Shown in pieces: positions 36,869 through 47,198 of a stretch of DNA of 64,000 nt. The stretch is from the NCBI GenBank assembly GCA_947456625.1, contig CANGQJ010000011.1, positions 1-64,000 on the forward strand, read 5' to 3'. A program made the position numbers and the translations under genes. Within the stretch, counting starts at the first letter, position 1; every line of letters begins with the position of its first letter. The notes beneath the pieces are model-generated. The model had not been told where the DNA came from, made no database searches, and saw only the letters and a list, made by a program, of their open reading frames with translations. The DNA is from Bacteroidota bacterium. Lineage in GTDB: Bacteria; Bacteroidota; Bacteroidia; Chitinophagales; Chitinophagaceae.

Positions 36869-37803
36869 CCTAATTTGTCAGAAATTAAGTAGTTGTTTCG
36901 GTCAGCAGCGTTACGATTAATTAGCTCTGCTATAAAACCAGCTAAGAACAATTGAACGCCAATTAACATGGAAGTTAAAGCAATATAAAAGGCTGGCTTG
37001 TTTGTAATGCTAGCGTCGGGTTGTATAAACTTTGAAAAAACAATATATCCAACCGAAACAAAACCAACCATAAAAAATAAGCTACCAATTAATCCAAAAA
37101 ATTGCATAGGCTTTTTACCAAACTTTGATAAAAACTGTATGGTCATTAGATCTAAAAAACCATTTACAAATCGTTCCCATCCAAATTTAGTAGTCCCATA
37201 TTTACGAGCCTGATGTACTACCACTTTTTCACCTATCTTTTTAAAACCTGCCCACTTGGCTAAAATGGGAATGTATCTATGCATTTCACCAAATACCTCA
37301 ATGCTTTTTACCACTTTTAATTGATATGCTTTAATACCACAATTAAAATCATGTAAAATTATACCGGAGCTTTTTCTTGCTACAGCATTATAAATTTTTG
37401 ATGGAATATTTTTAGTAAAAGTATTGTCATATCTTTTTTTCTTCCAACCACTAACTAAATGAAAACCTTGGTTTACAATCATGTCATAAAATTCAGGAAT
37501 TTCATCTGGAGAATCTTGCAGGTCGGCATCCATGGTTACTACAATGTCACCTTGTGCAGCTTTAAAACCTTCGTTTAGTGCAGCCGATTTACCATAATTT
37601 CTTTGAAAGCGAATACCTTTTAAGGCAGCATATTGGTTTCTTAGATTTACTATAATTAACCAACTATCGTCATCACTACCATCATCCACCATTATAACTT
37701 CGTAGCTAAAATTGTTAGATTGCATCACACGGTCTATCCACGCCATTAATTCTGGCAATGATTCTGCTTCATTATATAATGGAACGACAACTGAGATTTG
37801 CAT
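36862..37803 (-). CDS. GT2-family glycosyltransferase with C-terminal membrane helices
   Basis: 313 residues. The GT-A domain has VVPLYNEAESLPEL, VDDGSDDDSW and MDADLQDSPDEIP, matching the DPM1-like/GtrB subgroup that loads sugars onto polyprenyl phosphate at the inner membrane. Two hydrophobic helices at about 230-255 (FFGLIGSLFFMVGFVSVGYIVF) and 265-290 (ALTSMLIGVQLFLAGFIAELI) anchor it. It probably forms a lipid-linked sugar used by periplasmic or flippase-coupled glycan assembly. It is between DUF4199 and the GT4 gene in the same operon. Confidence 0.89.
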   Translation of the reverse strand: MQISVVVPLYNEAESLPELMAWIDRVMQSNNFSYEVIMVDDGSDDDSWLIIVNLRNQYAALKGIRFQRNYGKSAALNEGFKAAQGDIVVTMDADLQDSPDEIPEFYDMIVNQGFHLVSGWKKKRYDNTFTKNIPSKIYNAVARKSSGIILHDFNCGIKAYQLKVVKSIEVFGEMHRYIPILAKWAGFKKIGEKVVVHQARKYGTTKFGWERFVNGFLDLMTIQFLSKFGKKPMQFFGLIGSLFFMVGFVSVGYIVFSKFIQPDASITNKPAFYIALTSMLIGVQLFLAGFIAELINRNAADRNNYLISDKLGW

Positions 37804-37822
37804 GATGATGTATTAAAAAGAA

Positions 37823-38344
37823 TTAGATAGAAGCGTTGTTATCAAAAGGATTTGGATTTTTCTTTGCAATAGCTGCTCCAATTAGGGAACCTATTGCACC
37901 TAATATACCTGTCCCAATAATACTACCGCCTAAAGCAAATGGAATAAAATATTTCTTAGTCATACTCATTGCTTGTTCAATCATTTCATCGGTCATTTTA
38001 GGATTTTCCATCATTTTTTTTCTGGAAATTTCTAATACCTTTTCTAACATATCTGGAAATAATACTTTAAATGCAAGTACCGTATATATAGAAGTGATCA
38101 CAATTAAAACAGCTGTTGTTTTAAAGCCATGTGCAAATAAATTTCCAAATGTTACGTTGTGGTTATTTTGATTAGAATATAAAATAGCTCCGTAAATTAA
38201 TCCTACAAATACTAGACCACTACTAATATAATTAATGGCACTCATTTCATATAAATTAAATACATATACTATTACCGAAAATGCGATTGATAAAACACTT
38301 AGTATAACGCCTTTTATGATGTGACTTGTAACTTGGTTTTCCAT
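37823..38344 (-). CDS. DUF4199 membrane protein
   Basis: 173 residues with four predicted membrane helices (about 10-28, 38-56, 73-93 and 132-156). The loop between helices 3 and 4 is amphipathic and methionine-rich (KKMMENPKMTDEMIEQAMSM). This is the DUF4199 pattern, common in Bacteroidetes and of unknown function. It lies five bases downstream of the dihydroorotase-like gene and 19 bases before the GT2 gene, so it is firmly inside the operon. Confidence 0.85.
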   Translation of the reverse strand: MENQVTSHIIKGVILSVLSIAFSVIVYVFNLYEMSAINYISSGLVFVGLIYGAILYSNQNNHNVTFGNLFAHGFKTTAVLIVITSIYTVLAFKVLFPDMLEKVLEISRKKMMENPKMTDEMIEQAMSMTKKYFIPFALGGSIIGTGILGAIGSLIGAAIAKKNPNPFDNNASI

Positions 38345-38349
38345 TTTAA

Positions 38350-39621
38350 TTAATTTTTATTATTTAAATATAATTTTCCTTTAACATAAGTGCCCATTAT
38401 TTTTCCTTTTAAATTTATATCCCAGAATGGAGAATTTGCTGACTTGCTTTGGGAATTATTTTTTGAAATACAGGTATTTTGTTTCCTTGTAAAAAATGTT
38501 AATTCGGCTTTGCTGTTTTCCAAAACTGATGCTGTTGACAAACTAAATATATTGCGAGCATTTGTTGAAAACAATGCTACAATTTTATCTTCTGTTAATT
38601 TTGGTAGTAATTGACAAACCGATGCAAAGCTTGTTTCTAAACAGGCTATTCCTGCTTTTGCATTTTCAAATTCAATGGTTTTACCATCCCAATCCTGAGG
38701 CATGTGGTGTGAACTTATGCAATCTACTATTCCGTTTTCAACTGCTTTAAGCAATGCTTGTTGATCTGCTTTAGTTCTTAAAGGTGGGAATACTTTTAAT
38801 AAAGTATTATAGTCGCTTAAGTCTTCTTCGTTAAAAAATAAATGATAGGGCGTAACACTACAGCTAATACTTAAACCTTCTTTTTTTGCTGCTTCAATCA
38901 TTAAAATACCTTTTTGTGTACTTACCCCTGTAATATGAAGTTTTGACTGAGTATATCTCAATAATTCTATGTCTCTTGAAATGATCAATTCCTCTGCAAT
39001 GGCAGGTATTCCTGGTAATCCAAGTTTAGTGGATAAAATTCCTTCGTTCATTAAACCTAAACTTCCAATGCTTTTATCAATTGGCATTTGAATTGCTACA
39101 CCATCAAATGCTTTTACATATTGTAGTGCTTTTAAAAATAAAAGTGCCGACTGAACTGGATGTACGCCATCACTAAATGCAACTGCACCATTGGTGTGCA
39201 TATCAATCATTTCGGCTAAATCTTTGCCTTCAATTTTTTTAGAAATAGCGCCTATTGGCAAAACATGTATTGGTAGATGATCACCACTTTGTTTAATATA
39301 TGTTACTTGTGATTTAGCATCTACTACAGGTGTTGTATTTGGTAGTGTAAAAACGGTTGTGAAACCTCCCACTTTAGCGGCATTTGCTCCAGACAATAAA
39401 TTTTCACGGTGCTCCATCCCAGGGTCACAAAAATGTACAAAAGGATCTACAAAGCCAGGGGCAACTGTTAAACCATCTATTTCAATTATTTGATTGGCTG
39501 TACCTTCAAAATGATCAGATATAGCAACAATTAGTTGGTCGTCTAAGAGAATGTCTTTGATTTTACCATTAAATGGTGAGTTGGTATCTGCGATTTTGAC
39601 CTGCTTAATTAAGGTTGTCAT
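38350..39621 (-). CDS. dihydroorotase-like pseudoenzyme (PyrC homologue lacking metal ligands)
   Basis: 423 residues with the full class I dihydroorotase/amidohydrolase fold (PGFVD, NTTPVVD, MNEGILSTKLGLPGIPAIAEE, VTPYHL, LETS). However, the metal and substrate residues are altered. The canonical HxH is F61-V-H63, the substrate Arg after it is Cys65, the His of HCED is Gln178, the His of HVST is Gly232 and the Asp of TDHAP is His305. Only Asp151 (AFSD) and His63 remain. It is therefore probably not an active dihydroorotase. In Pseudomonas an inactive homologue (PyrC') helps assemble aspartate transcarbamoylase; that is one possible role. It heads the DUF4199/GT2/GT4/gmhA operon rather than a pyr operon. 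Confidence 0.85.
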   Translation of the reverse strand: MTTLIKQVKIADTNSPFNGKIKDILLDDQLIVAISDHFEGTANQIIEIDGLTVAPGFVDPFVHFCDPGMEHRENLLSGANAAKVGGFTTVFTLPNTTPVVDAKSQVTYIKQSGDHLPIHVLPIGAISKKIEGKDLAEMIDMHTNGAVAFSDGVHPVQSALLFLKALQYVKAFDGVAIQMPIDKSIGSLGLMNEGILSTKLGLPGIPAIAEELIISRDIELLRYTQSKLHITGVSTQKGILMIEAAKKEGLSISCSVTPYHLFFNEEDLSDYNTLLKVFPPLRTKADQQALLKAVENGIVDCISSHHMPQDWDGKTIEFENAKAGIACLETSFASVCQLLPKLTEDKIVALFSTNARNIFSLSTASVLENSKAELTFFTRKQNTCISKNNSQSKSANSPFWDINLKGKIMGTYVKGKLYLNNKN

Positions 39622-39650
39622 TAAGTCAACAATATTTAATGCAATATACC

Positions 39651-39679
39651 TTGTTTTTTTGGTTTTGAGCCTATATTTG
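39651..39679 (+). promoter_or_regulatory. promoter of tRNA-Pro
   Basis: TTG (39651-39653), an 18-base spacer and TATATTTG (39672-39679) fit the Bacteroidetes TTG-N17-23-TAnnTTTG pattern. Transcription would start near 39685, about 35 bases before the mature tRNA. Confidence 0.6.
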
Positions 39680-39720
39680 CACCCCTAAAACTAGGATTTT
39701 AGGCCTAAATTATACAATTT

Positions 39721-39797
39721 CGGGTGGTAGCGCAGTCCGGTAGCGTACACGTCTGGGGGGCGTGTGGTCGCAGGTTCAAATCCTGTTCACCCGACCA
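39721..39797 (+). tRNA. tRNA-Pro (anticodon GGG)
   Basis: Complete 77-base cloverleaf with encoded CCA. The acceptor stem CGGGTGG pairs with the 3' strand at 39787-39793 (last pair a G-U), the discriminator is A39794, and CCA is at 39795-39797. The D stem is 39730-39733/39743-39746. The anticodon stem CACGT/GCGTG (39748-39752/39760-39764) frames the loop CTGGGGG, with GGG at 39755-39757, which reads proline codons CCC and CCU. The T arm contains GGTTCAAATCC. The gene is single, with its own promoter, and is followed directly by hairpins and direct repeats. Confidence 0.95.
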
Positions 39798-39809
39798 AAA
39801 AAGAAATAT

Positions 39810-39832
39810 CAGCCACAACAATGTTGTGGCTG
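39810..39832 (+). other. perfect 11-bp inverted repeat after tRNA-Pro
   Basis: CAGCCACAACA, one central A, then TGTTGTGGCTG. It forms a hairpin 13 bases after the tRNA CCA end. No long T-run follows, so it may be a weak tRNA terminator or part of the repeat element that begins here. Confidence 0.6.
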
Positions 39833-39893
39833 AGTTGTTTCAGGAGGAAGAAAATCAAGCTTGCTTGAATTTTCAGACGAGTGAAACAACTCA
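39831..39893 (+). repeat. 12-bp inverted repeat enclosing an inner hairpin
   Basis: TGAGTTGTTTCA (39831-39842) is perfectly complementary to TGAAACAACTCA (39882-39893). Between them lies a second palindrome, TCAAGC-TT-GCTTGA (39855-39868). The nested arrangement would fold as a long interrupted stem in RNA or single-stranded DNA. Confidence 0.65.
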
Positions 39894-39923
39894 AAGCCTC
39901 CGAAATGAAATGCAGGAGGCTGA
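39846..39923 (+). repeat. noncoding direct repeat, copy 1 (78 bp)
   Basis: Starts GGAAGAAAATCAAGC and ends GGAGGCTGA. It contains the palindrome TCAAGCTTGCTTGA, the segment GACGAGTGAAACAACTC, and a terminal hairpin AGCCTCC (39895-39901)/GGAGGCT (39915-39921). Copy 2 at 39934 differs by one missing base and one substitution. Confidence 0.85.
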
Positions 39924-39933
39924 AGGCTTAAAA

Positions 39934-40010
39934 GGAAGAAAATCAAGCTTGCTTGAATTTTAGACGAGTGAAACAACTCAAAGCCTCCGAAATGAAATGC
40001 TGGAGGCTGA
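39934..40010 (+). repeat. noncoding direct repeat, copy 2 (77 bp)
   Basis: Nearly identical to copy 1, lacking one base in the middle and with T for A before the last GGAGG. Its own hairpin is AGCCTCC (39982-39988)/GGAGGCT (40002-40008). The GGAGGCT of copy 1 could alternatively pair with AGCCTCC of copy 2 and enclose the whole second unit. Confidence 0.85.
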
Positions 40011-40016
40011 TGTTTT

Positions 40017-40043
40017 ATGCTTTTCCCTTGAGGGGGAAAGCAT
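40017..40043 (+). other. hairpin at the end of the repeat block
   Basis: ATGCTTTTCCC (40017-40027), loop TTGAG, GGGGAAAGCAT (40033-40043): eleven pairs including one G-U. No T-run follows. Between it and the M20 start at 40097 I see only AT-rich sequence with no clear promoter. Confidence 0.6.
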
Positions 40044-40096
40044 AAGCTATCCTATATTCATTTTTTCCTTAAATTTAATTATCTAAATCACACCCT

Positions 40097-41716
40097 ATGC
40101 ATCCAAACTTTATTCTTGGAAAACTTTCTATTTTATTTATTGCTTTAATACTTTGCCTAAATGTTCAAGCGCAAAAAACAAATGACGCGAAAGTAGAAGC
40201 CATGAAAGCAAAGGCTTTAAAAATTGTTGAATCAAAAGCTAAAAACATTCAGGAGATGGTGGATATGGTTTTTAGTTTTGGGGAATTGGGTTTTCAAGAA
40301 ATTGAAACATCCAAGTATTTAACTGGAATTTTAGAAAAAAATGGTTTTACCATTGAAAGAAATATTGCTGGTATTCCCACTGCATGGATGGCAAAATGGG
40401 GAAATGGAAGCCCGGTAATTGCATTAGGAAGTGATATTGATTGTATACCAAAAGCTTCTCAAAAACCAGGCGTAGCATATAAATCACCAATAGTAGAAGG
40501 TGCTCCAGGTCATGGTGAAGGACATAATTCGGGACAGTCGGTAATTATTTTTGCAGCAATTGCAGCAAAACAAATTATGGAAGAGCAACATATTCCTGGG
40601 ACTTTAGTAATATGGCCTGGTGTTGCCGAAGAACTATTAGGTAGTAAAGCTTGGTATGTACGTGATGGTTATTTTAAAAATATTGATGCATGTATTTTCA
40701 CGCATGTTAGTAGTGATTTTGCTACAAATTATGGTGATGGCGGAGACAATGGTTTAGTTAGTGTACAATTTGAATTTACAGGCGAAGCTGCTCATGCTGC
40801 TGGCGCTCCTTGGAGAGGTAAAAGCGCTTTAGATGCAGTAGAGTTAATGAATGTAGGTTGGAATTATAAAAGAGAACATTTAAAACCAACACAGCGCTCA
40901 CATTATGTCATTAAAGATGGAGGAGATCAACCCAATGTGGTTCCTTCGGTTGCAAGTGTTTGGTATTATTTTAGAGAGCGTACTTATGATGATATTTATA
41001 AAAATTATCAATCAGGAATAAAAATGGCAAATGGAGCTGCAATGATGACTGATACCAAAGTGACTAGTAAAATTTTAGGAACTGCATGGCCAGGTCATTT
41101 TAACAAACCACTTGCACAAACAATGCAAAAAAATATAGAAAAAGTGGGTATGCCTAAATGGACTGAGGAGGATGAAAAATTAGCTATTGCAGTTCAAAAA
41201 TTATTAGAAGCACCGGAAAAAGATATGAAAGGAAATCCAATACATGGCATGTACAAGAAAATTGATACTTTAGAAGGTTCCGTTCCATTTTCTTGGGGTG
41301 GTGGCTCGGATGATATTGCCGATGTTTCTTGGGCAGTACCAACCATTGTTTTAAGGTATCCAGCTAATATTGATGGAACTAAAGGGCATCATTGGGGTGA
41401 CGCAATAGCTATGGCTACACCCATTGCACATAAAGGAAGTTTAGCTGGTGCAAAAGCAACTGCATTAACACTTGTAGACCTTTTTACCAATCCAAAAATT
41501 ATTACCGATGCCAAAGACTATTTTGTAAATGTGCAAACAAAGGATACTAAGTATAAGCCTTTTCTTTCTGCATCCGATCCTGCACCTATATACTTAAACA
41601 AAGAAATAATGGATAAGTACAGAGATAAAATGAAACCATTTTATTATCAACCCGAAAAGTATGGCACTTATTTAGAGCAATTAGGAATTAAATATCCAAC
41701 ACTTGAGCAAAAATAA
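40097..41716 (+). CDS. secreted M20-family amidohydrolase (AbgB-like), paralogue 1
   Basis: 539 residues. A signal peptide of about 25 residues ends in NVQAQ. The M20 peptidase/amidohydrolase fold follows, most like p-aminobenzoyl-glutamate hydrolase subunit B: GSDIDCIPKASQ supplies the first metal Asp, GHGEGHNSGQSV a His ligand, and WPGVAEELLGSKAW the catalytic and metal Glu pair. A lid-domain insertion follows (FTGEAAHAAGAPWRGKSALDAV), and HHWGDA lies near the C-terminus. It probably hydrolyses an amidated or N-acylated amino-acid-like substrate in the periplasm; the exact substrate is unknown. The following gene is a close duplicate, 25 bases downstream. Confidence 0.85.
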   Translation: MHPNFILGKLSILFIALILCLNVQAQKTNDAKVEAMKAKALKIVESKAKNIQEMVDMVFSFGELGFQEIETSKYLTGILEKNGFTIERNIAGIPTAWMAKWGNGSPVIALGSDIDCIPKASQKPGVAYKSPIVEGAPGHGEGHNSGQSVIIFAAIAAKQIMEEQHIPGTLVIWPGVAEELLGSKAWYVRDGYFKNIDACIFTHVSSDFATNYGDGGDNGLVSVQFEFTGEAAHAAGAPWRGKSALDAVELMNVGWNYKREHLKPTQRSHYVIKDGGDQPNVVPSVASVWYYFRERTYDDIYKNYQSGIKMANGAAMMTDTKVTSKILGTAWPGHFNKPLAQTMQKNIEKVGMPKWTEEDEKLAIAVQKLLEAPEKDMKGNPIHGMYKKIDTLEGSVPFSWGGGSDDIADVSWAVPTIVLRYPANIDGTKGHHWGDAIAMATPIAHKGSLAGAKATALTLVDLFTNPKIITDAKDYFVNVQTKDTKYKPFLSASDPAPIYLNKEIMDKYRDKMKPFYYQPEKYGTYLEQLGIKYPTLEQK

Positions 41717-41741
41717 ATTGGGTCAAATAAAAATTAAAATT

Positions 41742-43361
41742 ATGCATATGAAATCTGTTATTGGGAAATCATTTCTTTTATTGGCCGCTACTTTATTTTT
41801 TACAAACCTGCATGCACAAAATGTAAATGATACAAAAGTAGAAGCCATGAAAGCTAAGGCTTTGAAAATTGTTGAATCAAAAGCTAAAAATATTCAAGAA
41901 ATGGTGGATATGGTTTTTAGTTTTGGCGAATTAGGTTTTCAGGAAGTAGAAACTTCAAAATATTTGACCAGTGTTTTAGAAAAAAATGGTTTTACCATTG
42001 AAAAAAATATTGCTGGCATCCCAACTGCATGGATGGCTAAATGGGGGAATGGTAGTCCAGTTATTGCGTTAGGTAGTGACATTGACTGTATACCAAAAGC
42101 TTCGCAAAAACCAGGTGTTGCATATAAATCGCCAATAGTAGAAGGTGCTCCAGGACATGGCGAAGGGCATAACTCGGGACAGTCTGTAATTATTTTTGCT
42201 GCCATTGCAGCAAAGCAAATTATGGAAGAAAATAAAATACCTGGTACTTTAGTAATATGGCCTGGAGTTGCAGAAGAACTTGTTGCTAGTAAAGCATGGT
42301 ATGTAAGAGATGGTTATTTTAAGAATATCGATGCATGTATTTTTACGCATGTAAGTAGCGACTTTACTTCGGACTATGGTGACAATGGCGGTAACGGTAA
42401 TTTAAGTGTGCAATTTGATTTTACAGGCGAAGCTGCTCATGCTGCTGGCGCGCCTTGGAGAGGGAAAAGTGCACTAGATGCTGTTGAATTAATGAATGTG
42501 GGTTGGAATTATAAAAGAGAACATTTAAAACCTACACAACGTTCTCATTATGTAATTAAGGATGGTGGAGATCAGCCCAATGTAGTTCCTTCGGTTGCAA
42601 GTGTATGGTATTTTTTTAGAGAACGTACTTATGATGATATTTATAAAAATTATCAAGCTGGGTTAAGAATTGCGAATGGTGCTGCCATGATGACTGATAC
42701 AAAAGTGACTAGTAAAATTTTAGGAACTGCATGGCCAGGTCATTTTAATAAACCACTTGCACAAACAATGTATAAAAATATTCAAGCTGTAGGGATGCCT
42801 AAATGGACAGAAGATGATGAAAAATTAGCTGTTGCTGTACAAAAATTATTAGAAGCACCGGAAAAAGATATGAAAGGAAATCCAATAAAAGGCATGAATA
42901 AAAAAATAGATACATTAGAAGGTTCGGTTCCATTTTCTTGGGGCGGTGGCTCCGACGATATTGCTGATATCTCCTGGAATTTACCAACCATTGTCTTAAG
43001 ATACCCTGCAAATATTAAAGGTACAAAGGGGCATCATTGGGGTGACGCCATTGCTATGGCTACACCAATTGCGCATAAAGGAAGTTTAGCAGGTGCAAAG
43101 GCTACTGCCTTAACGCTTGTTGACATATTTACCAATCCAAAAATTGTTGCCGATGCCAAAGAATATTTTGTAAATGTGCAAACTAAGGATACCAAGTATA
43201 AACCATTTATTTCTGCATCGGATCCTGCACCAATTTATTTAAACAAAGAAACAATGGATAAATACAGAGATAAAATGAAGCCATTTTATTATCAACCTGA
43301 TAAATATGCAACTTATCTTGATCAATTAGGTATTAAATACCCAACACTAGAGCAAAAATAA
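41742..43361 (+). CDS. secreted M20-family amidohydrolase (AbgB-like), paralogue 2
   Basis: 539 residues from the ATG at 41742, giving exactly the same length as paralogue 1. A further ATG two codons on is also possible, and an open frame continues upstream to a TTG inside the preceding gene, which is unlikely to be used. It has a different signal peptide (ending NLHAQN) but the same mature domain, about nine residues in ten identical by eye, including all motifs GSDIDCIPKAS, GHGEGHNSG and WPGVAEEL. Differences cluster around the segment SSDFTSDYGDNGG and the lid. Silent changes are numerous, so the duplication is not recent. A strong terminator follows. Confidence 0.85.
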   Translation: MHMKSVIGKSFLLLAATLFFTNLHAQNVNDTKVEAMKAKALKIVESKAKNIQEMVDMVFSFGELGFQEVETSKYLTSVLEKNGFTIEKNIAGIPTAWMAKWGNGSPVIALGSDIDCIPKASQKPGVAYKSPIVEGAPGHGEGHNSGQSVIIFAAIAAKQIMEENKIPGTLVIWPGVAEELVASKAWYVRDGYFKNIDACIFTHVSSDFTSDYGDNGGNGNLSVQFDFTGEAAHAAGAPWRGKSALDAVELMNVGWNYKREHLKPTQRSHYVIKDGGDQPNVVPSVASVWYFFRERTYDDIYKNYQAGLRIANGAAMMTDTKVTSKILGTAWPGHFNKPLAQTMYKNIQAVGMPKWTEDDEKLAVAVQKLLEAPEKDMKGNPIKGMNKKIDTLEGSVPFSWGGGSDDIADISWNLPTIVLRYPANIKGTKGHHWGDAIAMATPIAHKGSLAGAKATALTLVDIFTNPKIVADAKEYFVNVQTKDTKYKPFISASDPAPIYLNKETMDKYRDKMKPFYYQPDKYATYLDQLGIKYPTLEQK

Positions 43362-43385
43362 TTTTTATCTTTTGTTTAATTTTTT

Positions 43386-43419
43386 AAAAAGGTTTAATTG
43401 AAAAAATTAAACCTTTTTT
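43386..43419 (+). terminator. rho-independent terminator after the M20 pair
   Basis: AAAAAGGTTTAATT (43386-43399) pairs perfectly with AATTAAACCTTTTT (43405-43418), loop GAAAA, ending in a T-run (43414-43419). A textbook terminator 25 bases after the stop. Confidence 0.85.
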
Positions 43420-43456
43420 GTTTCTTAAATCGCTAAATACTTCAAACAAAAGAGTG

Positions 43457-43464
43457 TAATTTTG
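43457..43464 (+). promoter_or_regulatory. candidate -7 box for katG
   Basis: TAATTTTG matches TAnnTTTG and lies 25 bases before the katG ATG. No clear -33 element is present at 17-23 bases, which may mean activator dependence (for example OxyR), though no operator was identified. Confidence 0.42.
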
Positions 43465-43486
43465 AAGTTCTAAAATGAAATCTTAA

Positions 43487-45709
<2,223 letters not shown>

Positions 45710-45726
45710 TTCAACTAACAAATATT

Positions 45727-45756
45727 AAAAAGGTGGTCATTTGGCCACCTTTTTTT
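45727..45756 (+). terminator. rho-independent terminator after katG
   Basis: AAAAAGGTGG (45727-45736) pairs with CCACC plus T-run (45745-45756), with two further inner pairs around loop ATTT. Typical strong terminator. Confidence 0.88.
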
Positions 45757-45796
45757 ATGCTAAAACATTAATCAATAATAGTTTACCTTCGCTTTT

Positions 45797-47125
45797 ATGA
45801 ATTTTACAGATTTAAACTTAAATACTTCCTTAATAAATGCGTTAGAGGACTTAAAATATACTAAGCCAACTACCATTCAACATAGGGTGTTTCCTATTGT
45901 GATGTCCGGAAGAGATGTTTGTGGAATTGCTCAAACCGGAACTGGAAAAACTTTTGCATATTTATTACCCTGTTTAAGGCAATGGAAATTTGATAAAAAC
46001 AAAGCCCCTCAGGTTTTAATTTTAGTACCAACAAGGGAGTTAGTGGTTCAAGTAGTAGAGGCATCCAAAAAATTAACCAAATACATGAACGTAACAACGG
46101 TTGGTGTTTTTGGAGGCGTAAATATTAATACACAAGCTATAGAAGTAGAGAATGGTGCCGATGTAATAGTTGCTACACCTGGTCGTTTATTTGATTTAAT
46201 AATGAATGGATCCATTAAAACAAAAACCATAAAAAAGTTGGTGATTGATGAAATTGATGAAATGTTAAATTTAGGATTCAGAAAACAAATAACTAATATA
46301 CTGGAGTTGCTTCCTCAAAAAAGACAAAACCTTTTATTCTCTGCAACTATTACCGAGGAAGTAGAAAAATTAATGAATGACTATTTTACTGCACCAGAAA
46401 GGGTAGAAGCTGCTCCTACGGGAACGCCACTTGAAAACATTATTCAAATTGGGTACGATGTTCCCAACTTTAATACCAAGGTAAATTTATTAGAACTATT
46501 GTTGTCTTCAGATGAGACCATGACCAAGGTATTAATTTTTGCAGCAACTAAAAGTTTAGCCGATCAGCTGTATGATAAATTAATTGAATTATTCCCAGAT
46601 ATTGTTGGTGTAATTCACTCCAATAAGGAACAAAATTATCGCTTTAATACTGTGAACCAATTTAAAGCAGGTGTGTTTAAATATATTATTTCAACCGATG
46701 TAATGGCTCGTGGTATTGATGTTGCCGAGGTTACGCATGTAATTAATTTTGATACCCCCGATGTTCCTGAAAATTATATTCATAGAATTGGTCGAACAGG
46801 ACGTGCCGACAAAAAAGGAATCGCCATTACATTTGTTACTACAAAAGAAGCCAAAGAAAAAGGAGCTATTGAGACATTAATGAAGCAGGAAATTCCTATG
46901 ACTTCATTACCAGAAGACTTAATCATTTCGGATATACTTACCGAGGATGAAAAACCTAAAGTAAGAATGAAAATTATTCAGGTTAAGGTTCCTAAGAAAG
47001 AAGAATCGGGACCTGCCTTTCATGAAAAATCACTTAAGAACCAAAAAGTAAATGTGCGTAAAAATTACAAAGAGACCATGCAAAAAAAGTATGGTAAACC
47101 TAAAAAGCGCAAACCCAAAAAATAA
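45797..47125 (+). CDS. DEAD-box RNA helicase (RhlE/DeaD type)
   Basis: 442 residues. Q motif TTIQHRVFP, motif I AQTGTGKT (45-52), Ia PTRELV, Ib TPGR, motif II DEID (151-154, the last variable position is Ile in place of Ala), motif III SAT, motif V ARGIDV and motif VI HRIGRTGR. The C-terminal tail of about 60 residues is strongly basic (KYGKPKKRKPKK) and likely binds RNA. It probably unwinds structured RNA during ribosome assembly, mRNA decay or cold adaptation. Followed by a hairpin-rich gap. Confidence 0.93.
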   Translation: MNFTDLNLNTSLINALEDLKYTKPTTIQHRVFPIVMSGRDVCGIAQTGTGKTFAYLLPCLRQWKFDKNKAPQVLILVPTRELVVQVVEASKKLTKYMNVTTVGVFGGVNINTQAIEVENGADVIVATPGRLFDLIMNGSIKTKTIKKLVIDEIDEMLNLGFRKQITNILELLPQKRQNLLFSATITEEVEKLMNDYFTAPERVEAAPTGTPLENIIQIGYDVPNFNTKVNLLELLLSSDETMTKVLIFAATKSLADQLYDKLIELFPDIVGVIHSNKEQNYRFNTVNQFKAGVFKYIISTDVMARGIDVAEVTHVINFDTPDVPENYIHRIGRTGRADKKGIAITFVTTKEAKEKGAIETLMKQEIPMTSLPEDLIISDILTEDEKPKVRMKIIQVKVPKKEESGPAFHEKSLKNQKVNVRKNYKETMQKKYGKPKKRKPKK

Positions 47126-47159
47126 AGGATCCCTAATAAATATATTTAGGAAAAGTAAA

Positions 47160-47188
47160 TTTTAGCACTCCTTTATGGGGTGCTAAAA
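47160..47188 (+). other. 12-bp hairpin downstream of the DEAD-box gene
   Basis: TTTTAGCACTCC (47160-47171), loop TTTAT, GGGGTGCTAAAA (47177-47188), one T-G wobble. An A-run rather than a T-run follows on the plus strand, so it is not a standard plus-strand terminator. It may be the first stem of a larger structure that includes the next two hairpins. Confidence 0.55.
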
Positions 47189-47198
47189 AAAATTAAGA

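Noticed and set aside
39724..39963. 79-codon open frame over tRNA-Pro and the repeats
   Set aside because: It starts inside the tRNA gene and runs through palindromic repeats; no protein-like composition or family resemblance.
39846..40010. CRISPR-like repeats
   Set aside because: Only two long copies separated by ten bases, with internal palindromes and no cas genes; not spaced repeats of 24-40 bases.
39721..40050. tRNA-associated integration site (att)
   Set aside because: The tRNA 3' end is not duplicated within the window and no integrase or foreign gene set is present.
41703..41741. Start of the second M20 gene at the TTG inside the first gene
   Set aside because: The ATG at 41742 gives a normal signal peptide and the same length as the first paralogue; the extra 13 residues are not leader-like.
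45797..47125. DEID in place of DEAD as evidence of an inactive helicase
   Set aside because: The third position of the DExD motif varies in active members; all other motifs are intact.
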